Source: Syntrophobacteraceae bacterium
Lineage (GTDB): Bacteria; Desulfobacterota; Syntrophobacteria; Syntrophobacterales; Syntrophobacteraceae
Assembly (NCBI GenBank): GCA_031292215.1
Contig: JARLHO010000129.1
Location: forward strand, 1 to 52,066
Direction of reading: 5' to 3'
DNA length: 52,066 bases
Part shown: piece after piece, positions 34,304-43,352 of the stretch
Layout: the number at the start of each line of letters is the position of its first letter
How positions within the stretch are numbered: position 1 is the stretch's first letter
The notes under the pieces: model-generated
Database searches by the model: none
What the model saw: the letters and a program-made list of their open reading frames with translations, nothing else
Told to the model about the DNA's origin: nothing
Made by a program: the position numbers and the translations under genes

Positions 34304-34374
34304 CTGGGCCAGGTCCTTTTACCCGCTCTTCCCGCGTATGCGCGGAGGCGCAGGATAGTGATCGACTCCCCCCC

Positions 34375-34424
34375 GGGATCGGGTGGCGCAGGGGGGGGGA
34401 AGTTGCCCTGCGCCACCCGATCCC
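34375..34424. repeat. Perfect 19-bp inverted repeat
   Basis: GGGATCGGGTGGCGCAGGG (34375-34393) pairs exactly with the copy at 34406-34424 around a 12-base loop. It lies 72 bp upstream of the uvrA start, in a gene-free 286-bp gap. No T run flanks it on either strand, so termination is unlikely; a REP-like or element-end palindrome fits better. Confidence 0.75.
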
Positions 34425-34493
34425 CCTAAAAGCGCTAAACTCAAACATTTTGCGTTCTTTTACCTGATGGAGCAATAACTAACGCTAGTTTCT

Positions 34494-34521
34494 CCCTACA
34501 AATTCTACAGAATTTGTAGGG
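34494..34521. repeat. Perfect 12-bp hairpin before the recombinase remnant
   Basis: CCCTACAAATTC pairs exactly with GAATTTGTAGGG around the loop TACA. It is AT-richer than its surroundings and lies about 70 bp before the recombinase pseudogene. It could be a recombination site, an operator or the end of the lost element. Confidence 0.65.
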
Positions 34522-34589
34522 ATTGTAATTAACAAATGGCCGAGATTGCGCCAAAGGAGGTTTGAAAATCCAACTTTGAAGGCAAAATC

Positions 34590-35050
34590 TTGAAAGCCTA
34601 TGGGTGCCGGAGGATCAGCGGCAAAAGGCAGGTAGACGGTGACGGGCCGATCCGTCAGAAGCAGGCCATAAGTGATTATGCGGAAGCTCACGACATCGAG
34701 GTCGCAACGATCTTCCGCGAGGAAGGAGTTTCCGGAACGAAGGAAAACCGGGTTGCCCTGGCCGCGATGTTGTTATCCCTTGAGCAAATGGTCACGACGT
34801 CGACACGGTGATCATCGAAAAGCTTGATCGTCTGTCGCGGGCTCTGATGGTGCAGGAGAGCATCATCCGAGACTTTATGTCCCACGGTTTCAACCTTATC
34901 AGCGCCCTCGATGGTCCCGATCTTCTTTCCGGCGATCCCACCCGCAAGTTTATCCGCCACATGTTCGGCGCCATCGCCCATCCACTCTGCATGGCGCTCA
35001 ATTTCTTGAATAACGAGTCGGACGATTCCCGGATCGTAGCGCTTGAATGA
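34590..35050 (+). pseudogene. Broken serine recombinase (resolvase catalytic domain)
   Basis: The first frame (TTG 34590) reads MKAYGCRRISGKRQVDGDGP with the catalytic serine S10 in RISGK, then IFREEGVSGTKENR. A one-base loss near GAGCAAATGG (about 34780) moves the frame. The second frame reads DTVIIEKLDRLSRALMVQES, DGPDLLSGDPTRKFIRH and MFGAIA, as in recombinases. After MFGAIA the homology stops and the DNA-binding end is missing. It is non-functional. A matching C-terminal fragment occurs near 14.9 kb, possibly from another copy of the same family. Confidence 0.85.
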
Positions 35051-35189
35051 ATGAAATCCGTGTTTACCAGACAGCAGCGACTCTCGCAACGACCGCTTCG
35101 CCGAATGTCCGGGAGGGACTGTGCCCCGGCGCTTAGGGCCCTATCTGCTGGTGCTCGATGCGGACTGAACCCAGAATGAATACATCGGT

Positions 35190-35376
35190 TCAGGCATCTC
35201 CCGGCATCTCCTGATTGACGCCATATCCTTCCAGCTGTATCCTAAAATGGTGTATATTATGCCTGCGAATCGACGCAGTTCGGGCCGGGGCCCGTTTATC
35301 GACCGGTGCCAGGAAGTCGTGGAGTCGCGCCGAAGATCGATCCGGAAATGGCCTTAGTCGTCCATTTCACCTCCAT
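35190..35376 (-). pseudogene. Broken ParE-type toxin
   Basis: ATG 35376 opens MEVKWTTKA, the standard ParE start, overlapping the end of the antitoxin remnant by 10 bp. The frame then shifts; another frame reads ARLHDFLAPVDKRAPARTAS, matching the next conserved helix. The C-terminal two thirds are absent; the shifted frame runs to a TGA at 35190 through unrelated sequence. The toxin is dead. Confidence 0.65.
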
Positions 35377-35623
35377 TTCCGGGGCGCCGGCAGCGGGACG
35401 TCGGTGCCAAGACTCTTGGCCCGGGTCTGCTGGTCGATGACATAGCCGGCATCGGCCAATGCTTCCAATGTCAGCCTGCGGCGCTCTTCTTCCTGCGCCA
35501 CCCGGGCAGACAAAGCCTGTTTAACGATCCATCCGTGCACGAGCGCTCCAGGCGAGCGGCCAATTGGTCGACTTTTTCGGCCAAGGATAAGGGAACATGC
35601 GCAGTCAGCACTTTCGTATCCAC
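35367..35623 (-). pseudogene. Broken ParD/CopG-type antitoxin
   Basis: GTG 35623, with AAAGGAGAG before it, opens DTKVLTAHVPLSLAEKVDQL, the ribbon-helix-helix region. Near TCGTGCACGGATGG the frame shifts, and a second frame continues WIVKQALSARVAQEEERRRL and LGTDVPLPAPRKWR to a TGA at 35367. Both halves together give a normal antitoxin of about 85 residues. The indel means no full-length product. A short N-terminal DNA-binding piece might still be made. Confidence 0.7.
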
Positions 35624-35697
35624 TTAAAACTCTCCTTTCCCTGACATACTGTAAATCAAATCGTAACGATTAGTTCAAAACCGCTTGGGCAGCATAA

Positions 35698-36774
35698 TTA
35701 TCCCGGGGACCGGAGGCGTCCCTGGCGCCTGTTTCGCGCTATGGAGGCCGCAAGGTTAACCGCGGCGATAAGGCTCCCGGGATCCGCCACGCCTTTTCCC
35801 GCGATATCGTAAGCTGTCCCATGGTCTACCGAGGTGCGAACGATCGGAAGTCCCAGGCTCACGTTAACGGCTTCGTTGAAATGGGCGAGCTTTACCGGGA
35901 TGAGCCCCTGGTCGTGGTAGAGGGCGACTATCGCGTCAAAGTCCCCCGACATGGCGCGGTTAAACACAGTATCGGCCGGCCACGGCCCGCTGATGCGGGG
36001 GGCGAGGTCCTCTCCGGGGAGGCCGCCTGCCTGGAATTCCTCTATAACCGGCCCGATCGTTTCCATTTCCTCATTTCCAAATTTTCCCGCTTCGCCGCAG
36101 TGGGGATTGAGGCCGCAAACGGCAACGCGGGGCGAGCGCACACCAAAATCGCCGCGCATCGACTCAGCAGTTATCCCGATCACCTGCCGTAGAAGCTCTT
36201 TGGTGATAAGGCCGGGGATTTGGGCCAAGGGGACGTGAATGGTTGCAAGCGCCACCTTGAGGACCGGCCCGGCAAGCATCATGACCACGTTTTGCGATCC
36301 CGTAAGATCCTGGAAAAATTCGGTATGTCCCGGAAAGGCAAAGCCCTGCGCGTGAAGTCGTTCCTTGTTTATCGGGCAGGTGCAAACGGCATCGACAAAT
36401 CCGGCGGAGGCAAAAGAGGCGGCAGCGCGGATCCAGGAGACCACCGCTTCGCACGCGGCCGGCGTCGGGTTCCCCGGTTCGATATCGGCCGGCGTAAGCG
36501 GCCCCTGGTGACTTTGACTCCAAAGCGGGATCGCGCCCCCGGCCGCCGAAGCAGCGCGGGCAAGAGATGAGCGCAGCTCTTTTTGCGGCCCGAAAAGCTC
36601 CACCACCTTCGCCGAAGAGCCCATACGCTTTATCGCCCGCTCCAGCGGCAGCCTGTCTCCGATTACCAGAGAGACCCCTTTGTCTAAAAACCCCGAAGAA
36701 TCAAAGGCCTTGACGATTACTTCCGGCCCGACCCCGCACGGGTCTCCCATCGTTATCGCAATTACCGGCGCCAT
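35698..36774 (-). CDS. pdxA: 4-hydroxythreonine-4-phosphate dehydrogenase PdxA
   Basis: PdxA oxidises 4-phosphohydroxy-threonine in DXP-dependent vitamin B6 synthesis. The 358-aa product opens with the family IAITMGDPCGVGPEVI and has CPINKERLHAQGFAFPGHTEF (about 151-171) with a metal-binding His. The later GLNPHCGEAGKFGNEE and ALYHDQGLIPVK motifs are present, and the end RTSVDHGTAYDIAGKG carries the substrate-binding residues. ATG 36774 has AAGGAGG upstream. Monocistronic; no pdxJ is adjacent. Confidence 0.96.
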   Translation of the reverse strand: MAPVIAITMGDPCGVGPEVIVKAFDSSGFLDKGVSLVIGDRLPLERAIKRMGSSAKVVELFGPQKELRSSLARAASAAGGAIPLWSQSHQGPLTPADIEPGNPTPAACEAVVSWIRAAASFASAGFVDAVCTCPINKERLHAQGFAFPGHTEFFQDLTGSQNVVMMLAGPVLKVALATIHVPLAQIPGLITKELLRQVIGITAESMRGDFGVRSPRVAVCGLNPHCGEAGKFGNEEMETIGPVIEEFQAGGLPGEDLAPRISGPWPADTVFNRAMSGDFDAIVALYHDQGLIPVKLAHFNEAVNVSLGLPIVRTSVDHGTAYDIAGKGVADPGSLIAAVNLAASIARNRRQGRLRSPG

Positions 36775-36911
36775 TGGCTGAATCCTCCTTAATTTTCATT
36801 TTACCATGGCGCAGCCAAGCAAAAGCAAAAAATCCGGTGGATGTAAAGAGACTCTGAAAATGGTTAAACATTTATTAGAAACGTTGTAGAGTCAAAGAAA
36901 AGGAGGCTCCC

Positions 36912-37610
36912 ATGAACTGCGAATCTAAAAATTCAAAAAGACAGACCCCGCCGGCCATCTATTGCTTTATGGACGTTGTGGCCGGGGAGGCCGAAAGATA
37001 CGCAAGGGATCACACCTCGCCCCTGTCCGGACTGCTCGAAGAAATAGAGTGCTTCACTCTTAGCGAGACCCCCTATCCGAGCATGCTCACCGGGCGCGTG
37101 GAGGGGCGTTTCTTGCAATTTGTCGTCCAACTGTGTGGCGCGCGTCGCATCGTGGATATCGGCGCCTTTACCGGTTACTCCGCCCTTGCCATGGCGGAGG
37201 CTCTGAGCGATGGCGGCCAAATAATTTCCATCGAGCGCGATCCCCATTTTGCGAAAATCGCACAGGGTTTTTTCGACAGGAGTCCCGCGGGGGGAAAAAT
37301 TGCCCTGAAAACGGGCGAGGCGCTTGAAATTCTCCAATCGCTTCCGGACGGGGAAACGGACCTCGTTTTTATAGATGCCGACAAGGGGCAATATGGGGCG
37401 TATTTCCGGGAATCGATGAGAATCCTTCGAACCGGCGGCCTGGTGCTGGCGGACAATGCGCTGTGGTACGGCAGGATTTTTCATCCAACAGATGATGACA
37501 GCCGGGCGGTTGCCGATTTCAATGAGTTGGTAAATGGAGACAGCAGGGCCGAAAAGCTGTTTCTTACCATCCGCGACGGCATCTATCTCATCAGGAAACG
37601 GTCGAAGTGA
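36912..37610 (+). CDS. SAM-dependent O-methyltransferase (CCoAOMT/COMT-like)
   Basis: Members transfer methyl groups to catechol-type hydroxyls with a divalent metal. The 232-aa product has the SAM-binding loop VDIGAFTGYSALAMA (about 77-91), ISIERD for the adenosine ribose, and FIDADKGQY, with the metal-binding Asp and Lys typical of this family. The late ADNALWYGRI segment closes the site. AAAGGAGG precedes ATG 36912. The substrate is unknown. The DHA2 transporter follows 37 bp later on the same strand, so the two may form an operon for making and exporting a methylated compound. Confidence 0.88.
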   Translation: MNCESKNSKRQTPPAIYCFMDVVAGEAERYARDHTSPLSGLLEEIECFTLSETPYPSMLTGRVEGRFLQFVVQLCGARRIVDIGAFTGYSALAMAEALSDGGQIISIERDPHFAKIAQGFFDRSPAGGKIALKTGEALEILQSLPDGETDLVFIDADKGQYGAYFRESMRILRTGGLVLADNALWYGRIFHPTDDDSRAVADFNELVNGDSRAEKLFLTIRDGIYLIRKRSK

Positions 37611-37647
37611 GCGTCTGGGCGCCGATTTCGCCCGGGGATTTTTTGCG

Positions 37648-39204
37648 ATGACAGATGCCAACGGGATTCCCTGGCGCTCCGAGACCAATCCCTGGCTCAT
37701 TGCCGCCGCGATGATACTTCCGACCTTCATGGTCGCTCTCGATACGTCGGTCGCCAATGTCTCGCTTCCCTACATAGCCGGCAGTCTATCGTCGAGCCTC
37801 GACCAAGCCACCTGGGTTTTGACCAGCTATCTGGTCGCAAACGCCATCATCTTGCCCGTTTCGGGCTGGATTTCGCAGGTTCTGGGCCGCAAGCGCTTTC
37901 TCACTGTAAGCATGGTCGTTTTCACTGTCGCATCCTTTCTTAGCGGGGCGGCTCTTAGCCTGAACATGCTCATAGTCGCCCGTGTAATCCAGGGCGCAAG
38001 CGGCGGGGCGCTGCTCCCGATTTCACAGGCCGTACTCCTTGAGAGTTTTCCGCCGGAAAAAAGAAGCGAGGCGATGGCAGTCTATGCCTTCGGGGTCATC
38101 GTGGCCCCGGTTGTCGGCCCCACATTGGGCGGCTGGATTACCGACACCTACTCGTGGCGCTGGGTTTTCTACATCAACTTGCCGGTCTGCCTGCTGGCCA
38201 TCGAGCTGACAAGGCTACTTATCGAAGACCCTCCACATTTGCGTGGCGAGACCCCAAAATCTGTCGATTACCTCGGATTTGGACTCATGGCTTTGGGGCT
38301 GGGAGCGCTGCAGGTGGTGCTGGACAGGGGAGAAAGAGCCGATTGGTTTGCCTCCAACTGGGTGTGGCTGGGGACGCTCTTTTCCGCAGCCTGCCTTGCA
38401 GGGTTCGTAATCCGGGAATTGGACGCAAAAGAACCGATAGTGGAGCTTCGGGTTCTAACCGATCGCAACTTCGCCGTGGGCTTCGTTCTGGCGACAGTTT
38501 ACGGATTCATCTTGTACGGAACGCTTGTGATGCTGCCCCTTTTTCTTGAAAACCTCATGGGCTACACCGCGTTGAATACCGGATTGGCGATTACGCCCCG
38601 AGGCATGGGCGCCCTTGTCTCGGTGACCCTTGCAGGCCGCTATTTAAAAAGAATCGACAGCCGCATCGTGCTCGTCGTCGGCCTTACCCTGCTAGCCACG
38701 GCACTCTTTATTCTTAGCGGAATCGACCAGGAAATCTCCATTTTCAACGTCGTCTGGCCCAACGTGCTCATGGGATTTGCCATCGGGATGGTTTTCGTTG
38801 TTTTGACGACCCTGGCGGTATCCACGCTGCCAAATGAGATGATGGGGACAGCTACCGGCCTGTATAATCTCATGCGGGGGATGGGCGGAAGCATCGGAAT
38901 AGCGGCGATCACCACTTTTCAGTCCCGAAACGCACAGTTTCACCAGTCGGTGATGGTCGCGCATCTCACCCCGTATACGCCCGCGTTCCAGATGGCATAC
39001 CACAGGCTTACGCAACTCTTTCGACTCACGGGAGATTGCGCCGGGGCAAAAGCTAAGGCCTACCAGGCCATTACCTCCACGCTGGCAGCCCAGAGCAGCG
39101 TGTGCGCCTTTCTCGATAACTGGAGGATGCTGGGATTTCTCGCTCTTTCAAGCATCCCCGTGGCGCTGCTGTTTAAAAAGGCGGGGCCGAAAAAAAACCG
39201 TTAA
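37648..39204 (+). CDS. DHA2-family MFS drug:proton antiporter (EmrB/QacA type)
   Basis: The product is predicted to export toxic compounds across the inner membrane using the proton gradient. ATG 37648 is used because the upstream frame shadows the methyltransferase. Of 518 residues, about 14 hydrophobic segments are visible. The N-terminal FMVALDTSVANVSLPYIAG holds the D1 motif of the family and GGWITDTYSWRWVFYINLPV the conserved motif C region. EmrA-type adaptors are absent nearby, so it may act alone or with distant partners. Confidence 0.92.
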   Translation: MTDANGIPWRSETNPWLIAAAMILPTFMVALDTSVANVSLPYIAGSLSSSLDQATWVLTSYLVANAIILPVSGWISQVLGRKRFLTVSMVVFTVASFLSGAALSLNMLIVARVIQGASGGALLPISQAVLLESFPPEKRSEAMAVYAFGVIVAPVVGPTLGGWITDTYSWRWVFYINLPVCLLAIELTRLLIEDPPHLRGETPKSVDYLGFGLMALGLGALQVVLDRGERADWFASNWVWLGTLFSAACLAGFVIRELDAKEPIVELRVLTDRNFAVGFVLATVYGFILYGTLVMLPLFLENLMGYTALNTGLAITPRGMGALVSVTLAGRYLKRIDSRIVLVVGLTLLATALFILSGIDQEISIFNVVWPNVLMGFAIGMVFVVLTTLAVSTLPNEMMGTATGLYNLMRGMGGSIGIAAITTFQSRNAQFHQSVMVAHLTPYTPAFQMAYHRLTQLFRLTGDCAGAKAKAYQAITSTLAAQSSVCAFLDNWRMLGFLALSSIPVALLFKKAGPKKNR

Positions 39205-39410
39205 GGCTTAAGAGCGTCAGACACCGGGAGTGGGCGGATCGATCGGGTCCGCTAAGTATTTTATGCAGAACTAAATGGGCCAAAACGCCGGCGACCAGGG
39301 GCACTGCCGGCGGGGAAAAAGTAGTCACGGCAAATAAGAGATTGTATGGTGGTTATAGTGTTCAAGGGAGCGGCGCCGCGTTTCCAGGCGCTTTAGAAAG
39401 GAGACACAAA

Positions 39411-39896
39411 ATGGAATGGCGTGAAGTGGTTGAGCACCCAAGCCTAAGAGACCTCCCTTTCAAGATCGAAACGAATGCGGAAGGCTATATTATGATGGTC
39501 GCGGCCAAGAATAAACATAGGGAATATCAGGCGCGCATAAGTGAATGGTTCGTACTCTTTGCAAAAAGGGGTAGGGCGGTTTCCGAATGTAACATCGAGA
39601 CTTCCGATGGAACCAGGATTGCCGATGTCGCATGGAGAAGCGCCGAGTTTCTTAAAAGAAACAAGTATGACGATCCGTACCAGGAATCCCCCGAAGTCGT
39701 TGTCGAAGTGATATCGCCTTCCAACAGCGAAAAGGCAATGAAAGTTAAAATGTCATTGTATTTTGAGAGGGGCGCCAAAGAGGCTTGGTTCTGCGACGAT
39801 GATGGCAACATGCGCTTTTTCAATCCTCAAGGGGAATTGGAAAGAAGCGAGCTTTTCAGGGAATTTCCAGGACACATCGACATTAATATTGAGTGA
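39411..39896 (+). CDS. Uma2-family (DUF820) nuclease-fold protein
   Basis: The family has a PD-(D/E)XK nuclease fold; cellular roles are poorly known. ATG 39411 has AAAGGAG 8 bases upstream. Of 161 residues, the core shows RIADVAWRSAEFL with the likely catalytic Asp, then SPEVVVEVISPSNS with the acidic residue before the family's SPS motif. KAMKVKMSLYFERGAKEAWF completes the pattern, with the conserved Lys and aromatic end. It is a lone gene between the transporter and lolA. Such genes are typical of mobile gene cassettes, but base composition here is ordinary. Confidence 0.82.
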   Translation: MEWREVVEHPSLRDLPFKIETNAEGYIMMVAAKNKHREYQARISEWFVLFAKRGRAVSECNIETSDGTRIADVAWRSAEFLKRNKYDDPYQESPEVVVEVISPSNSEKAMKVKMSLYFERGAKEAWFCDDDGNMRFFNPQGELERSELFREFPGHIDINIE

Positions 39897-40074
39897 GCCT
39901 TGAAAATGGGCAGGGATCGCGGCAAGGGATGAGGGGATTTTCCCATCCATTTCCAGAACACACCAGCCCATTATCTTCTCTAGTGTCGCATCCCCGGCAA
40001 ACCACTACGGCGAACCTTGTCATATATCGAATCAACAGCCTACGGCATTTACGATTCCCCACCCACCGCGAATT

Positions 40075-40845
40075 TTATTTGCCCGAGGAAATTTCGGATT
40101 GCAACTGCTCGATCTGCGCGGTTGTGAGCATGCGGCCATTGGAGTCAAAAACTTTCACCGTCGGGGGGACCTGCAACCGAAAAAGCCCCGGGTCCAGGCT
40201 CGAGCGAGGGGTGAAGGAATTTATCGTGATCTCGTTTGTGTTTCCCATAAGGTCCTGAGTTTGTACGCGCGAGATCTGGTAGGTTCGCAGATCTATCCAC
40301 AGGTAGGCGAGCTTGATGCTTGGGTCCCGGTGAAGGGGCGCAAGCCGCAAAACGGCGGTGGCCGGTGTTGACAGTGTCGGATCGAGGGTAACGTTGAAAT
40401 TGTCCCTCAGCCGTAGCGCTCCGCCAAAGAAGATGCTCGCCAGAGGCGAGGCGAAAAGCTTCTGAGCTTCGAAGAGGGTGATCCGCCTTTCGTCTTTGGT
40501 ATAGAGCCAGGCAAGCTTGTTGTTGGCGACAAACTCCTGTTTTTCGGGTTTGTCATACTCCCACAGCATCTGGTGGGGCTTGGCGTAATAGAGCTTCCCG
40601 CCGGCCTTTTCCGCGCCCAGAGTCGTTGCGGCGGAAGAAACGGACTTCTGGCTGAAAATCGCCGTGAAGGCATGAATGGTCCGGTAATTGCCCTCCGTTT
40701 TGGAAAGTATCTCCCCGATCGACCGGGCCGAACCGGCGGCCCGCGCCTGAGCGGAACACAAAAACACAAGAACGGCAAAAAGACAGAAAAATGAAAGCCG
40801 CAAGAAGACTTCCGCAACAGCAACGCGATTCTTATTTTGCACCAT
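40075..40845 (-). CDS. lolA: Outer-membrane lipoprotein carrier protein LolA
   Basis: LolA carries lipoproteins across the periplasm to the outer membrane. ATG 40845 with AAAGGAA upstream is chosen over the TTG at 40863. Of 256 residues, the N-terminal signal peptide (LRLSFFCLFAVLVFLCSAQARA) is clear. The mature part has the family pattern FTAIFSQKSVSSAAT, GGKLYYAKPHQMLWEYDKPEKQ and later ALRLRDNFNVTLD. The long signal and C-terminal extension are unusual but minor. It follows ftsK after 45 bp and is the last gene of the plsC-rnj-ftsK group. Confidence 0.93.
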   Translation of the reverse strand: MVQNKNRVAVAEVFLRLSFFCLFAVLVFLCSAQARAAGSARSIGEILSKTEGNYRTIHAFTAIFSQKSVSSAATTLGAEKAGGKLYYAKPHQMLWEYDKPEKQEFVANNKLAWLYTKDERRITLFEAQKLFASPLASIFFGGALRLRDNFNVTLDPTLSTPATAVLRLAPLHRDPSIKLAYLWIDLRTYQISRVQTQDLMGNTNEITINSFTPRSSLDPGLFRLQVPPTVKVFDSNGRMLTTAQIEQLQSEISSGK

Positions 40846-40890
40846 GGAATTTCCTTTTGCCAAAGTCCCGATCCGTCCCTTTTTAAGGAC

Positions 40891-43071
40891 TTATCGTCTG
40901 CCGAGCACCTCCCTCGGCTTTATCCCGTCAGAAGGGGACACTATCCCCTGCTGCTCCATCACCTCTATCATTCGCGCGGCGCGATTGTAGCCCACCCGCA
41001 GCCTTCTTTGCAGCATGGATATCGAGGCCTGCCTGGTTTCGGTAACCATCCGGACCGCTTCCTCATACTTTTCGTCGAGCTCTTCTTCGGCGACCTCAGC
41101 GCCGCCGCCCTCCTCGCGAAGATCGATCCTGCCGCTCAGCGGGTCATCGAGGAGCTTTTGGGCTTTCCAGTGCTCGGTGAGCCTCTCGATTTCGGCATCG
41201 GAGACAAAGGCCCCGTGAATACGCTGGAGCTTCGCGGTTCCCGGGGGCAGAAACAACATGTCTCCGGCGCCCAGAAGGGCCTCGGCCCCCGACCCGTCCA
41301 GGATGGTCCTCGAATCGATTTTCGAGGAGACCTGAAAGGATATGCGAGTGGGGATGTTGGCCTTGATTATTCCCGTTAGAACGTCCACAGAAGGCCTCTG
41401 AGTGGCCAGGATGAGATGGATGCCGGCCGCTCGCGCCATCTGCGCGACCCTGGTTATGGATTCTTCGACATCGCGCGAGGCGACCATCATAAGGTCGGCG
41501 AGCTCATCGATTATTATAACCACGTAGGGCAACCGGTAGTGGTGAAGACCCGTATCGGAAGCCTCCGACCCGTTCTCCCCGTCTTTATCCTTTGGTGGTT
41601 TTTCCCGGGCGAGCACCCGGTTGTAGCCCTCGATATTTCGAACGTTTTTGTCGGCCAAAAGCTTATAGCGAAGCTCCATTTCCTCCACCGCCCAGCGCAG
41701 CGCCCTTGTGGCCATCTTGGCGTCGGTCACAACCGGGTGTATCAAATGGGGTATGCCTTCGTAGCTGCTGAGCTCGATTCTTTTGGGATCGATAAGAAGC
41801 AGACGCAGCTCATCGGGCGTGTTTTTAAAGAGCAGGCTGCTCAAAAGGGTATTGATGCAGACGCTCTTCCCGGTCCCCGTCGCCCCGGCAATGAGCAGGT
41901 GAGGCATCCTGGATAGATTTGCCACAACGGGTTTGCCGGAAATGTCTTGCCCGAGGGCGATCGAAAGAGTCCCGCCCGAACCCGCGAATATCTCCGTTTC
42001 AAGTACCGCCCGCAAAGACACCAGCTCCCGTTTCAGGTTGGGGATTTCGATTCCCACCGCGGCTTTACCCGGAATGGGGGCCACCACCCGTATGCTGGTC
42101 GCCCGCAGGGCCATCGACAGGTCATCGGCCAGGTTTACGATCCGACTGATCTTTATGCCGGCAGCGGGGGCATATTCGTACATCGTTATGACCGGCCCGG
42201 GATTTATGCCCACCACTTTGCCCTGAACGCCGAAATCGGCCAGCTTTTCTTCCAGCACCGCACCGTTTTGTTCGAGCTTTTTCCAGTCGTGTTTTACCGT
42301 TTCGGTCTCATACATATCGAGCAGCGCGAGTTCGGGAACCACATACTGCCCCGGGGCCACATCGAGTGGGGAAAGCGATTCCGACTCCCTGCGGGCCTTT
42401 TTTTTGCCAAGCGGCTCCGCCCGGGCCACGGGAGAAAAGAGCGTCTCTATTTTCTTTACTCGTTTGGCGCCGCCCACCGGTCCGAGCAAGACCTCTTCCC
42501 CCTCGTCTTCCACCCTTGCCTCTGCCGCCAGCCATCGGTAGGCGGAGGCCGCAATTATCGCCATCCGCCTCATTACGGCCTTGATCGTAAGAGGAGTTGC
42601 AAGCAGAAGGGCTATTACAAGGGTCCCCAGCAAAAGTATATGGGAACCCACATCGGAGAGCCGCGCATCGAGAAATCCGGCGAGCACGCGGCCGATCCAT
42701 CCGCCCGTTTGGAACCCCTGGCTGCCCAGTGGGAACCCGGGCCAGTGCAGGGCGCCAAGCGTCATGATGCTGAGGATAAGCAGGCCGATTCCCGAGAGGC
42801 GAAGCCAAAACCCTTCGAGCGTTGGGTCTGTAAAAAGACGCCAGCTCGCCCATAGGCCCGTAAAGGCCAACCCGTAGGCCCCGATCCCGAGAATGGCGAT
42901 GAGCGGCCAGGCGATATTTGCGCCGAAGCGGCCCACAAGGTTTGCCGTGTAGTGATTGTGCGGAGTAAAAAAGGTAGGGTCTTCGGGGCTGTAGGACATA
43001 ATGCCGCAAAGGACCAGAAGCGAGACCGTCAAAACGATCAAGGCCCATATTTCGTGCTTTTTCTCACTCAT
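40891..43071 (-). CDS. ftsK: DNA translocase FtsK
   Basis: FtsK pumps chromosome ends through the closing septum and activates dif recombination. Of 726 residues, four or five membrane segments fill the first 165, and a short linker (170-245) follows instead of the very long E. coli one. The motor has Walker A GATGTGKS (396-403), Walker B VVIIIDELADLM and PKRIELSSYEG. The C-terminal gamma winged helix (SMLQRRLRVGYNRAARMIE) reads KOPS-like signals. The operon is plsC-rnj-orf-ftsK-lolA on the minus strand. Confidence 0.96.
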   Translation of the reverse strand: MSEKKHEIWALIVLTVSLLVLCGIMSYSPEDPTFFTPHNHYTANLVGRFGANIAWPLIAILGIGAYGLAFTGLWASWRLFTDPTLEGFWLRLSGIGLLILSIMTLGALHWPGFPLGSQGFQTGGWIGRVLAGFLDARLSDVGSHILLLGTLVIALLLATPLTIKAVMRRMAIIAASAYRWLAAEARVEDEGEEVLLGPVGGAKRVKKIETLFSPVARAEPLGKKKARRESESLSPLDVAPGQYVVPELALLDMYETETVKHDWKKLEQNGAVLEEKLADFGVQGKVVGINPGPVITMYEYAPAAGIKISRIVNLADDLSMALRATSIRVVAPIPGKAAVGIEIPNLKRELVSLRAVLETEIFAGSGGTLSIALGQDISGKPVVANLSRMPHLLIAGATGTGKSVCINTLLSSLLFKNTPDELRLLLIDPKRIELSSYEGIPHLIHPVVTDAKMATRALRWAVEEMELRYKLLADKNVRNIEGYNRVLAREKPPKDKDGENGSEASDTGLHHYRLPYVVIIIDELADLMMVASRDVEESITRVAQMARAAGIHLILATQRPSVDVLTGIIKANIPTRISFQVSSKIDSRTILDGSGAEALLGAGDMLFLPPGTAKLQRIHGAFVSDAEIERLTEHWKAQKLLDDPLSGRIDLREEGGGAEVAEEELDEKYEEAVRMVTETRQASISMLQRRLRVGYNRAARMIEVMEQQGIVSPSDGIKPREVLGRR

Positions 43072-43101
43072 GGCCCCCGCCCCTTGGAACTCTCATGTGA
43101 A

Positions 43102-43332
43102 TCACGCGCATCTGCGGGCCGGCAATTGTGTCTGCAAATGCATGAGTGAAGCGCGGTAACCGGTCGACTGACCGCCCAAGTGATCATAGATCTCCGTACA
43201 AGGCCTGTCTTTCACCATCCAGGTCCGCAGGTTGTAGCCTTCCTTGAAATGGAGCTCAAATCTATTTTCTTTCAGGAGTTCGAATTCTTCGATGAGGCTC
43301 TCCATATCCTCGCCCACTCCCAACACCCTCAC
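43102..43332 (-). CDS. Small unknown protein between rnj and ftsK
   Basis: The frame of up to 76 residues, reading VGEDMESLIEEFELLKENRF and LHFKEGYNLRTWMVK, lies in the 280-bp gap between rnj and ftsK and fits the operon spacing. It begins with an acidic helix and continues charged with a few aromatics. Start choice is uncertain (GTG 43332, an internal GTG, or ATG about 43305), and no ideal ribosome site is seen. I do not recognise it. Confidence 0.5.
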   Translation of the reverse strand: MRVLGVGEDMESLIEEFELLKENRFELHFKEGYNLRTWMVKDRPCTEIYDHLGGQSTGYRASLMHLQTQLPARRCA

Positions 43333-43352
43333 CCATCGAACATCATCACGGC

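Noticed and set aside
34688-35089. Minus-strand frame over the recombinase pseudogene
   Set aside because: The plus strand shows clear recombinase motifs; the minus frame has none.
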